Below, piece by piece: positions 19,551-28,260 of a DNA stretch of 64,000 nt (positions within the stretch are counted from its first letter, which is position 1; every line of letters begins with the position of its first letter). The notes under the pieces were generated by a model. That model searched no databases, was not told where the DNA came from, and saw nothing but the letters and a program-made list of their open reading frames with translations. This DNA is from Pseudomonas simiae (GTDB lineage: Bacteria; Pseudomonadota; Gammaproteobacteria; Pseudomonadales; Pseudomonadaceae), in NCBI RefSeq assembly GCF_900111895.1, contig NZ_FOKB01000003.1:410869-474868 (forward strand), given 5' to 3'. The position numbers were made by a program, and so were the translations under genes.

Positions 19551-20242
19551 GTATCAAGCTGATCACTTTCGACCTGGACGACACGCTCTGGGACAACGTA
19601 CCCGTCATCATCAGCGCCGAAGCGTCGATGCGCGAATGGCTGACGGTCAACGCTGCGAAGGTCGGCGATTTGCCGCTGGAGCACTTCGCCAGTCTTCGCC
19701 AACAGGTGCTGGAGCGCCATCCCGAGCTGAAACACCGGATCAGCCTTTTGCGTCACAGGGTGTTGATGCATGCGTTTGAAGAGGCTGGTTATCCACAGCC
19801 TGAGGCCACGGAAATGGCGGATGTATGCTTCGAGGCGTTCATACACGCGCGCCACCAACTCGCCCCCTTCCCCGAAGCGGAGCCCATGCTCAAAGCCTTG
19901 CGCCAACACTTCTTGCTGGGGGTGATCACCAACGGCAATGCCGACGTGCAGCGCGTGGGCCTGGCGGACTACTTTCACTTTGCCCTGCGCGCTGAAGACA
20001 TCGGCATCGCCAAGCCGGATGCGCGACTGTTTCAAGAAGCGTTGCAACGCGGTGGCGTGGATGCCAGCGCAGCGGTGCATATTGGCGATCATCCAGGGGA
20101 TGATATTGCCGGGGCGCAGCAGGCGGGGCTTCGGGCGGTGTGGTTCAACCCGACGGGTAAGGTTTGGGAAGCCGATAAGCGCCCGGATGCAGAGGTTCGC
20201 AGCTTGGCCGAATTAGCGCCTTTGCTGGCTGGCTGGAAATAA
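19547..20242 (+). CDS. HAD-superfamily hydrolase (YigB-like)
   Basis: The 231-residue protein has HAD motif [13 protein letters not shown], motif [12 protein letters not shown], the Lys motif [14 protein letters not shown] and motif [19 protein letters not shown], all intact. It is probably a small-molecule phosphatase; its E. coli neighbour YigB dephosphorylates FMN, so flavin phosphate is a reasonable but unproven substrate. It is the last gene of the lysA-dapF-xerC operon, overlapping xerC by 4 bases. Confidence 0.93.
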
Positions 20243-20250
20243 CGCCCATG

Positions 20251-20278
20251 AAAAAGCCCGCAGCGACGGCGGGCTTTT
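20251..20278. terminator. Bidirectional terminator between the HAD gene and sutA
   Basis: AAAAAGCCCGC-AGCGAC-GGCGGGCTTTT forms a GC stem with A and T flanks, suitable for both convergent transcripts. Confidence 0.85.
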
Positions 20279-20300
20279 CCCTACAAGCTGGTGACTGACC

Positions 20301-20627
20301 TCAGATAGGTCGGCTGCCGTACTTGTTATCAGGCTTCTTCGGTGGATCTGCCACCACGTTGGCCTCGACTTCCTGCACTTTGCCGCCTTTAGCGAGGAAT
20401 TCTTCCATCGCACGGGCAAGGGCATCACGCTCTTTGTTCTTGGCTTCAACGCTCGGCAATTCATCTACCGACACAGCAGCCTTGGCTTTGCCCTTGGCAG
20501 CCGGGGCAGGTGCGTCATCGCCACCGTCGTCGTCAGCCACGTCTTCCGCCGCCGCTTCCAGACCTTCTTCGGTGTCGTCGTCGTCACCTACTTCCAGGTC
20601 GTCGTTTTCCAGATCATCGTCGCTCAT
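20301..20627 (-). CDS. sutA: SutA-like RNA polymerase-binding regulator
   Basis: The 108-residue protein has a very acidic, disordered N-terminus (MSDDDLENDDLEVGDDDDTE), an Ala/Lys middle, and a conserved helix and C-terminal tail (SVEAKNKERDALARAMEEFL ... ANVVADPPKKPDNKYGSRPI). These ends match my memory of P. aeruginosa SutA, which binds the RNA polymerase beta subunit and supports expression of housekeeping genes in slow growth. Its position beside YjbQ and amtB agrees. Confidence 0.88.
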   Translation of the reverse strand: MSDDDLENDDLEVGDDDDTEEGLEAAAEDVADDDGGDDAPAPAAKGKAKAAVSVDELPSVEAKNKERDALARAMEEFLAKGGKVQEVEANVVADPPKKPDNKYGSRPI

Positions 20628-20730
20628 GTTCTACCTCATGACTTGCGAAAAGCAGATTAGTTATAGCCCAGCTTCACCTTCTGTCGACGGCTGCCGGAAA
20701 AAAATCAACATCCACGGGATAACCAGTGGC

Positions 20731-21156
20731 TTATGCCCCATCACCCTGCAAGGTGGCGAGGACTTTACGAGCACCGCCATGATCACGGTGCTCGCCCAGA
20801 TAAACACCTTGCCAGGTCCCCATCGCCAAGCGGCCGGCCTTCACCGGCAAACTCAGCTGGCAGCCCAGGAGACTGGCCTTGAAGTGCGCCGGCAGGTCAT
20901 CCGGACCTTCGTCGTTGTGTTCAAACCCGGCAAGGCCTTGCGGCACCAGCGCGTTGAAATAACGTTCGAAGTCACGGAGAACCGCCGGGTCGGCATTCTC
21001 GTTCACGGTCAACGAGGCCGAAGTGTGTTGCAACCACAGATGCAACAAGCCCACGCGACAGGCCTTCAACTCAGGCAAGCCGGCCAGCAACTCATCGGTC
21101 ACCAGGTGAAAGCCCCGGGGCTTGGCCCGCAGGGTAATCAAGGTCTGTTGCCACAT
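20731..21156 (-). CDS. YjbQ family protein (UPF0047)
   Basis: The 141-residue protein has the UPF0047 pattern [19 protein letters not shown] and the C-terminal [20 protein letters not shown], with conserved His residues. Some family members have thiamine-phosphate synthase activity in vitro, but the physiological role is unclear. Monocistronic appearance, between sutA and amtB on the same strand. Confidence 0.92.
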   Translation of the reverse strand: MWQQTLITLRAKPRGFHLVTDELLAGLPELKACRVGLLHLWLQHTSASLTVNENADPAVLRDFERYFNALVPQGLAGFEHNDEGPDDLPAHFKASLLGCQLSLPVKAGRLAMGTWQGVYLGEHRDHGGARKVLATLQGDGA

Positions 21157-21326
21157 ACAGTTCTCCGCCCATCGGCGCGCATTCTAGCGCGCTCTGGGAA
21201 AAAACAAAGTGCCGAATACGCCTACATGCCTGTAAGACATTGGCACGCGGAAAAGTGCCGGGTGAACCTCATCACAAACTCGACGAAAAAACCGACACAG
21301 CGTGTTATGACTGACAAACGCCAGGC

Positions 21327-21359
21327 AAAAAAATGCCCGGCAAGCCGGGCATCTTTTTT
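21327..21359 (-). terminator. Intrinsic terminator of glnK-amtB
   Basis: Stem GATGCCCGGC/GCCGGGCAT with a T-run on the minus strand, 9 bases after the amtB stop. Confidence 0.85.
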
Positions 21360-21367
21360 ATGCGTAC

Positions 21368-22705
21368 TTACAAGTTGTAGCCGCGCTCGTTGTGTTGCGC
21401 CAGGTCGAGGCCGACGGCCTCCTCTTCTTCGGTCACCCGCAGGCCCATGACCATGTCCAGCACCTTGAGGATGACGTAGGTCACGATCGCCGTGTAGATC
21501 ACAGTGAAGCCAACGCCTTTGCACTGGATCCAAACCTGCGCGGCAACGTCAGTCACGGTGCCGAAGCCGCCCAGCGCAGGGGCTGCGAACACACCGGTGA
21601 GAATCGCACCGACGATACCGCCGATACCGTGCACGCCGAACGCGTCCAGGGAGTCGTCGTAGCCCAGCTTGCGCTTGAGGCTGGTGGCGCAGAAGAAGCA
21701 GATCACACCGGCAACCAGGCCGATCACCAAGGCGCCCATCGGGCCCACGGTGCCAGCCGCTGGGGTGATGGCTACCAGGCCCGCCACCACACCCGAGGCG
21801 ATGCCGAGTGCGCTTGGCTTACCGTGGGTGATCCACTCGGCGAACATCCAGCCCAGCGCTGCAGCAGCGGTAGCGATCTGGGTAACCAGCATCGCCATGC
21901 CGGCAGTGCCGTTGGCCGCAGCCGCGGAACCAGCGTTGAAGCCGAACCAGCCGATCCACAGCATGGCCGCGCCGATCAGGGTGTAACCCAGGTTGTGCGG
22001 AGCCATTGGAGTAGTCGGGAAGCCTTTACGCTTGCCGAGCACGATGCACGCCACCAGGCCAGCCACACCCGCGTTGATATGCACCACGGTGCCGCCGGCG
22101 AAGTCCAGCACGCCCCAGTCCCACATCAGGCCACCGTTGCCGCTCCAGACCATGTGCGCGATCGGCGCATAAACCAGGGTGAACCAGATAGCCATGAAGA
22201 TCAGCATCGCGGAGAACTTCATACGCTCAGCGAAGGCACCGACGATCAGCGCCGGGGTGATGATCGCGAAGGTCATCTGGAAGGTGATGAACACCGCTTC
22301 CGGGAACAGCGCTGCAGGGCCGGTGATGCTGGCCGGGGTCACGCCCGCCAGGAACGCCTTGCCCATGCCGCCGAAGAAGGAGTTGAAGTTGACCACACCC
22401 TGTTCCATACCGGTGGTATCGAACGCGATGCTGTAGCCGTATACGACCCAGAGGATGCTGATGAGGCCGGTGATAGCGAAACACTGCATCATCACCGACA
22501 GAATATTCTTGGAGCGGACCATGCCGCCGTAGAACAGCGCCAGGCCAGGGATGGTCATGAACAGCACCAAAGCGGTGGCGGTCAACATCCAGGCGGTGTC
22601 GCCGGAATTGAGGACTGGAGCAGCCACTTCGTCTGCCGCCATGGCCAGGCTTGGCATTACGATGGACAACAGGGCTCCGAGCCCTGCGAATTTACGCAGA
22701 GTCAT
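21368..22705 (-). CDS. amtB: Ammonium transporter AmtB
   Basis: The 445-residue protein has a signal peptide (MTLRKFAGLGALLSIVMPSL AMA) and eleven membrane helices. Channel landmarks include GLALFYGGMVRSKN, the Phe gate region, DFAGGTVVHINAGVAGLVA and the twin-His pore in the following helices (FGVHGIGGIVGAILTGVFA). It takes up ammonium and is closed by GlnK binding. ATG 22705, after GGAG, was chosen over the longer frame to 22819. It is 34 bases downstream of glnK. Confidence 0.97.
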   Translation of the reverse strand: MTLRKFAGLGALLSIVMPSLAMAADEVAAPVLNSGDTAWMLTATALVLFMTIPGLALFYGGMVRSKNILSVMMQCFAITGLISILWVVYGYSIAFDTTGMEQGVVNFNSFFGGMGKAFLAGVTPASITGPAALFPEAVFITFQMTFAIITPALIVGAFAERMKFSAMLIFMAIWFTLVYAPIAHMVWSGNGGLMWDWGVLDFAGGTVVHINAGVAGLVACIVLGKRKGFPTTPMAPHNLGYTLIGAAMLWIGWFGFNAGSAAAANGTAGMAMLVTQIATAAAALGWMFAEWITHGKPSALGIASGVVAGLVAITPAAGTVGPMGALVIGLVAGVICFFCATSLKRKLGYDDSLDAFGVHGIGGIVGAILTGVFAAPALGGFGTVTDVAAQVWIQCKGVGFTVIYTAIVTYVILKVLDMVMGLRVTEEEEAVGLDLAQHNERGYNL

Positions 22706-22739
22706 ATTGTTTTCTCCTGGGGCGTTGGGGTTTGGCGGC

Positions 22740-23500
<761 letters not shown>

Positions 23501-23761
23501 ATGCTCGCGCCCAAAGACCTCCTCGACGCCCTGAGCGGCCACGCCTCTCGCCTGTTCAGCGGTGACACCCCATTGCCCCGCAATGAAATCGAAAGCCAAT
23601 TCAAGGCCTTGCTGCAAAGTGGTTTCAGCAAGCTCGACTTGGTGAGCCGCGAAGAATTTGATAGCCAGATGGTGGTACTTGCCCGCACGCGTGCGCGGCT
23701 GGAGAGCCTGGAGGCAAAAGTCGCGGAACTGGAAGCGCGATTGACGCCAGCGGGCGAATAA
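23501..23761 (+). CDS. ubiK: UbiK-type ubiquinone biosynthesis accessory factor (BMFP family)
   Basis: This 86-residue protein fits the BMFP/YqiC family: an amphipathic N-terminal part (MLAPKDLLDALSGHASRLFS) and a C-terminal coiled coil (ARTRARLESLEAKVAELEAR). UbiK helps UbiJ in the ubiquinone synthesis complex and can fuse membranes. It lies immediately upstream of an MFS gene and comM, and is divergent from glnK as in P. aeruginosa. Confidence 0.9.
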   Translation: MLAPKDLLDALSGHASRLFSGDTPLPRNEIESQFKALLQSGFSKLDLVSREEFDSQMVVLARTRARLESLEAKVAELEARLTPAGE

Positions 23762-23787
23762 CCGGCATCAACCGGTCCCTGTGGGGC

Positions 23788-25059
23788 TTGCCGGCCCTCG
23801 ACCGGCGCCTGCTGAAAATACAATTCAGCTTTTTACTGGTGGTGCTCGGTGGCCGCTGCAACCAACTCGCCGTGGCGTGGTGGGCCTTGCAGGAAACCGG
23901 TTCCGCCGTCGTCTTCGCCAACATGATCGCCTGCTCCATCGCGGCGCAGGTGCTGGCCCGCCCTCTGCTGGGATGGCTGGGCGACAAGTACAACAAGATC
24001 CTGATCCTCAGGCTGGTTTCCCTGACCAGCGTGTTGACCGCGCTGTTGATGTTTTTTCTGTCTGCGACGCAGCTGTTCAACCCCTGGAGCGTCGGCGCCC
24101 TGATGCTCATCAGCAGTGCCGTCGCCGGTGTGCGCGAGCCGCTGCAGTCGTCGATCATTCCATTGTTTGCGCGTGACGATCAGGTCTCACTGGCCGTGCG
24201 CACCAAAAGCATGCTGTCGTCCATTTCCAACCTGCTCGGGCCAGCCATGGCCAGCGCGTTGATTTTCAGCTTCGGTACCCCGCTGGCGTTTGCCGTCGAC
24301 TTCATTGCGATGCTTGGCGCGGCAGTGTTGATCGCATCCATTCCACTCCACCTCGGCGCCAGCGCCCCAGATGAACCTGAACCGACCTCCAGCGGCTGGC
24401 GCATGATTTACTCGGGTTTCAAGGCGGTCTATGGGGTGAAGGTCGAGTTCTACCTGGCTCTTGTGGCGATGCTCGTCAACTTTGCCCTGTTTCCATTTTT
24501 TACCATCCTGCTGCCGCTGTACGTGAAGACAGTTATCCACTACCCGATCACCTACCTCGGCCTGCTGGATGCGTGCTTCGGCCTGGGCATCCTGGCGGGC
24601 AGCTACACGATCACCGGCTGGTTGACCCAACGGGTACCCCGCGACCTGTGTGTCGCGGCAGGCTTTGCACTGTTGGGGGGCAATATGTGGCTGGCCGGCG
24701 CGCTCTCATCGATAGTCGTCGTGCCCCTGGCGTTTTTCTGTGGCGGGGTGGGCCTGATGCTGATCAACATTCCGACCTCTGCCGTGAGATTACTGGCGAC
24801 CCCCAAGCAGCACCGCAACCGGATCTTCGCCACCGTGTCCTTTCTGTCCGCGGCAGCCAGCCCGCTGGGCAGTTTCGCCATGAATGGCCTGATCGCCAAC
24901 CTCGGTGTCACCCTGACCATCACGTCGCTGGGGGCGATGGTGCTGGGGTTGTCACTGCTGGTGTTCCTGATTCCCGATTTCCGCACCTTCATGCGTGCCC
25001 CGGACACCCAACTCAACGGCGCCTATCTGGATAAGTATCCCAACGCCTTTGCACGTTGA
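23788..25059 (+). CDS. Major facilitator superfamily transporter
   Basis: The protein has about 12 hydrophobic segments and the MFS loop motif GWLGDKYNKILILRLVSL between helices 2 and 3. It resembles drug or siderophore exporters of the MFS_3 group, but no substrate can be named. The start is uncertain: TTG 23788 is the first usual start codon in frame and lacks a good ribosome site; the open frame runs further upstream (NRSLWGLPALD), so translation may begin at a rarer codon or be coupled to ubiK, 26 bases upstream. It interrupts the ubiK-comM neighbourhood known from P. aeruginosa. Confidence 0.85.
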   Translation: MPALDRRLLKIQFSFLLVVLGGRCNQLAVAWWALQETGSAVVFANMIACSIAAQVLARPLLGWLGDKYNKILILRLVSLTSVLTALLMFFLSATQLFNPWSVGALMLISSAVAGVREPLQSSIIPLFARDDQVSLAVRTKSMLSSISNLLGPAMASALIFSFGTPLAFAVDFIAMLGAAVLIASIPLHLGASAPDEPEPTSSGWRMIYSGFKAVYGVKVEFYLALVAMLVNFALFPFFTILLPLYVKTVIHYPITYLGLLDACFGLGILAGSYTITGWLTQRVPRDLCVAAGFALLGGNMWLAGALSSIVVVPLAFFCGGVGLMLINIPTSAVRLLATPKQHRNRIFATVSFLSAAASPLGSFAMNGLIANLGVTLTITSLGAMVLGLSLLVFLIPDFRTFMRAPDTQLNGAYLDKYPNAFAR

Positions 25060-25153
25060 TACGTCCTGTAAAAGTCTGATTCGTTGCCCATGCGTTCCCT
25101 CGACTACCTTTGAGAAACCGCAGGAAGCGGCCTCAATTCTTCAAGGAACGAGC

Positions 25154-26650
25154 ATGTCCCTCGCCATCGTCCACAGCCGTGCCCAAATTGGCGTCGAAGC
25201 TCCCGCCGTCACCGTCGAGGTGCACATGGCCAATGGTCTGCCGTCCCTGACACTGGTGGGTTTGCCGGAAACGGCGGTCAAGGAAAGCAAGGACCGGGTG
25301 CGCAGCGCCATTCTCAATTCTGCCTTGCAATACCCGGCCCGCCGCATCACCCTGAACCTGGCGCCTGCCGACCTGCCCAAGGACGGCGGGCGTTTTGACC
25401 TGGCGATTGCCTTGGGAATCCTCGCGGCCAGCGTGCAGGTGCCGGCGTCGATGCTCGATGAGGTGGAATGCCTGGGAGAACTGGCCCTGTCCGGCGAAGT
25501 GCGGGCAGTGAAAGGCGTGTTGCCGGCAGCATTGGCGGCGCGCAAGGCGGGGCGCACCGTAATCGTGCCGCGGGCGAATGCGGAAGAAGCCTGCCTGGCG
25601 TCGGGGTTGAAAGTGCTCGCCGTGGATCACTTGCTGCAGGTGGTGGCACACCTGAACGGACATCAGCCTATCGAGCCCTACCAATCCGACGGATTGCTGT
25701 ATCTGAACAAACCTTACCCGGACCTGAGCGAAGTACAGGGCCAGCTCGCCGCCAAGCGCGCACTGCTGATCGCGGCGGCGGGGGCGCATAACCTGCTGTT
25801 AAGCGGCCCGCCCGGCACCGGCAAGACATTGCTCGCCAGTCGCCTGCCGGGTTTGTTGCCACCGCTGAGTGAGCAGGAAGCCCTGGAAGTGGCGGCGATT
25901 CAATCGGTCGTCAGCGTGGCGCCACTCAGTCATTGGCCGCACCGACCGTTTCGCCAGCCGCATCATTCGGCGTCGGGCCCGGCGCTGGTGGGAGGCGGGT
26001 CAAAGCCGCAACCGGGAGAAATCACCCTGGCCCATCACGGCGTGCTGTTTCTGGATGAGCTGCCGGAGTTCGACCGCAAAGTATTGGAGGTGCTGCGCGA
26101 GCCACTGGAATCAGGGCACATCGTGATTTCCCGTGCCCGCGACCGCGTGAGCTTCCCGGCCCGCTTCCAACTGGTCGCCGCCATGAACCCCTGCCCATGC
26201 GGGTACCTCGGCGAACCCAGCGGACGTTGTCGCTGTACGCCGGAGCAGATCCAGCGCTATCGCAACAAGCTCTCCGGGCCGCTGCTGGACCGCATCGACT
26301 TGCACCTCACTGTGGCGCGAGAAACCACTGCGTTGAATCCTACCCAGCAGGCAGGCGATAACACAGCCGAGGCGTCGGCACGGGTCGCCCAGGCCCGCGA
26401 TCGCCAACAACAACGCCAAGGCTGCGCGAATGCTTTCCTTGATCTGCCGGGGCTACGCAAGCACTGCAAGCTGGCGAAGGTCGACGAATGCTGGCTGGAA
26501 AACGCCTGTGAGCGGCTGACGCTATCCCTGCGCGCAGCCCATCGGCTGCTCAAAGTGGCACGCACCCTAGCCGACCTTGAGCACACCGATAGCATCAACC
26601 GGGCGCATCTGGCGGAAGCGTTGCAGTATCGGCCCGCGGCTGTTGGCTAG
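25154..26650 (+). CDS. comM: ComM/YifB-type Mg-chelatase-like AAA ATPase
   Basis: The 498-residue protein has an N-terminal Lon-protease-like domain (1-170), a Mg-chelatase AAA core with Walker A GPPGTGKTLLASRLP and Walker B VLFLDELPEF, a four-cysteine zinc-binding insert (MNPCPCGYLG ... GRCRCTPEQI), and a C-terminal MgChl helical domain. ComM drives hexameric branch migration during integration of donor DNA in natural transformation, although the gene is also found in species not known to be competent. ATG 25154 begins MSLAIVHSRAQIGVEAPAV, the family start; the frame upstream to 24995 overlaps the MFS gene and was rejected. Confidence 0.96.
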   Translation: MSLAIVHSRAQIGVEAPAVTVEVHMANGLPSLTLVGLPETAVKESKDRVRSAILNSALQYPARRITLNLAPADLPKDGGRFDLAIALGILAASVQVPASMLDEVECLGELALSGEVRAVKGVLPAALAARKAGRTVIVPRANAEEACLASGLKVLAVDHLLQVVAHLNGHQPIEPYQSDGLLYLNKPYPDLSEVQGQLAAKRALLIAAAGAHNLLLSGPPGTGKTLLASRLPGLLPPLSEQEALEVAAIQSVVSVAPLSHWPHRPFRQPHHSASGPALVGGGSKPQPGEITLAHHGVLFLDELPEFDRKVLEVLREPLESGHIVISRARDRVSFPARFQLVAAMNPCPCGYLGEPSGRCRCTPEQIQRYRNKLSGPLLDRIDLHLTVARETTALNPTQQAGDNTAEASARVAQARDRQQQRQGCANAFLDLPGLRKHCKLAKVDECWLENACERLTLSLRAAHRLLKVARTLADLEHTDSINRAHLAEALQYRPAAVG

Positions 26651-27231
26651 GGTGACTCTGGGAAGTCCAGCAGCAACCGCGCCACTTCCATCACTTCATC
26701 CAAGGCCGCTTCGGCCGACTCCGTGGAGGGCTGGAGCATCAGGTCGTCGGCGTAGCCCATCGCCACTGCAAAGATTTGGCGGGCAGCGCGTTGTGGCGAG
26801 TCACAACGCAGGACATTGGCAGCGACACCTCGCTCGATCACTTCGGCGAGCATGCCTTGCCATTGAGCATTGATCACCAGGTAAGCCTGGGCCATTTGCG
26901 GGTCTTGCATCGCTTCGTCCCAGGCATCCAGCCACAGCGCCCAGCCTGCATCGGCGGTGCTCGGAAGGCAGTCACGCAAAAAACCCACAAAGGCATCCAG
27001 CGGGGGGGCTTCTGCCAGAGGCGCCCGCACTTCGTCCAACTGCTCATTGGCAAACCGCACGAAGGCTTCGCGGCGCAGCTCCTTCCAATCACTGAAGTAG
27101 TGATAAACGTGGCTACGGGACAGCCCGGCATGTTCGGCCAGGTCGCGGGTGGACACATCGGCAAACCCCTTGCTGCGAAACAACTCCAGAGCGGCGGCGA
27201 TGATCTGGTCTTTACGGTCGATACGCGACAT
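26647..27231 (-). CDS. TetR-family transcriptional repressor
   Basis: The 194-residue protein has a TetR_N helix-turn-helix at about 8-55 (IIAAALELFRSKGFADVSTR, LSRSHVYHYFSDWKELRREA) and a helical ligand domain. It is divergent from the ABC membrane gene, and two near-identical palindromes lie between them, so it most likely represses itself and that gene. The inducer is unknown. Its stop overlaps the end of comM by 4 bases on the opposite strand. Confidence 0.93.
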   Translation of the reverse strand: MSRIDRKDQIIAAALELFRSKGFADVSTRDLAEHAGLSRSHVYHYFSDWKELRREAFVRFANEQLDEVRAPLAEAPPLDAFVGFLRDCLPSTADAGWALWLDAWDEAMQDPQMAQAYLVINAQWQGMLAEVIERGVAANVLRCDSPQRAARQIFAVAMGYADDLMLQPSTESAEAALDEVMEVARLLLDFPESP

Positions 27232-27273
27232 GGCAATTCCTTTCGGCTCCGGCAGATAAGCGGCGCTTGCTTT

Positions 27274-27311
27274 TTGAGCGGTCGCTCAAGGATACTTGAG
27301 CAGTCGCTCAA
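27274..27311. promoter_or_regulatory. Tandem palindromic operator of the TetR regulator
   Basis: TTGAGCGGTCGCTCAA (27274-27289) and TTGAGCAGTCGCTCAA (27296-27311) are 16-bp sites, palindromic except at the central two bases, 22 bp apart, i.e. about two helical turns. They lie 31-69 bases upstream of both divergent genes. The form fits two TetR dimers binding the same face of DNA. Confidence 0.85.
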
Positions 27312-27342
27312 TAATAGCGTCTATCATCCCTTTGGTGCACCC

Positions 27343-28257
27343 ATGACATCCGTCACGCCTCAAATCCTGATCGAAGAAAGCAAGAAAATCGGCCAGCAAT
27401 CCGCCGGCCAGACCCTCAAAGCGATCGCCAAAGCCTATCCCGGCAAGCTGTTCGGCACGCTGTCATTGGTTGCATTGGAAAATGCCCTGCTGCTGGCATA
27501 CCCGTTGTTTGCCGGGTTTGCGGTGGATGCAATCATTCGGGGCGATGCCAGCAACGCTCTGTTCTACGCCGCCGTGGTCCTGGCGTTCTGGGTCGTCGGC
27601 GCGGCACGCCGGGCGCTGGACACCCGAACCTTCACCCGGATCTACGCCGACCTGGCGGTGCCGGTGATTCTGAACCAGCGCCTGCAGAATCACAGCACCT
27701 CCAAGTCAGCGGCACGGGTGGTGCTCGCACGAGAGTTCGTCGACTTCTTTGAGAAACACGTGCCGATCATCGCCACGGCGCTGGTATCGATTATTGGTGC
27801 GGCGGTGATGCTGATCGTGATCGAGCCCTGGGTCGGTCTCGCGTGCCTGGGCGCACTGGTGCTGTGTATCGCGCTGTTGCCGCGCTTTGCCCAACGTAAC
27901 CAAGCGCTGCATGAGCGCCTGAATAATCGCTTGGAAAAGGAAATCGGCCTGGTGGAAAAAGTCGGTGCGCCGACCCTGCGACGCCACTACCAGGTGCTGT
28001 CTCGCCTGCGGATCTGGCTGTCAGACCGCGAGGCCGCTGCGTACCTGTTTCTCGGCACACTGGCTGCCTTGCTCTTCGTGGTCGCCATCAGCCAGTTGGC
28101 CTTGTCCCCCGCAGTCAAGGCCGGTCATGTGTATGCGGTCATGACCTACCTGTGGACCTTCGTCACCAGCATGGACGAAGCCCCTGGCATGGTCGACCAA
28201 CTGGCGCGCCTCAAAGACATCGGCAAGCGCGTGGACCCAGGGCTGGGCGACCGCTAG
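27343..28257 (+). CDS. ABC transporter six-transmembrane domain protein without ATPase domain
   Basis: The 304-residue protein corresponds to an ABC exporter membrane domain: six hydrophobic segments (LFGTLSLVALENALLLAYPL through ALLFVVAISQLALSPAVKAG) with a typical coupling-helix region (RTFTRIYADLAVPVILNQRL). It ends before any nucleotide-binding domain; no Walker A or ABC signature follows and no ATPase gene is adjacent. Standalone proteins of this kind form a known family (ABC_membrane_3), function unknown. ATG 27343 follows the TetR operators. Confidence 0.88.
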   Translation: MTSVTPQILIEESKKIGQQSAGQTLKAIAKAYPGKLFGTLSLVALENALLLAYPLFAGFAVDAIIRGDASNALFYAAVVLAFWVVGAARRALDTRTFTRIYADLAVPVILNQRLQNHSTSKSAARVVLAREFVDFFEKHVPIIATALVSIIGAAVMLIVIEPWVGLACLGALVLCIALLPRFAQRNQALHERLNNRLEKEIGLVEKVGAPTLRRHYQVLSRLRIWLSDREAAAYLFLGTLAALLFVVAISQLALSPAVKAGHVYAVMTYLWTFVTSMDEAPGMVDQLARLKDIGKRVDPGLGDR

Positions 28258-28260
28258 GTC

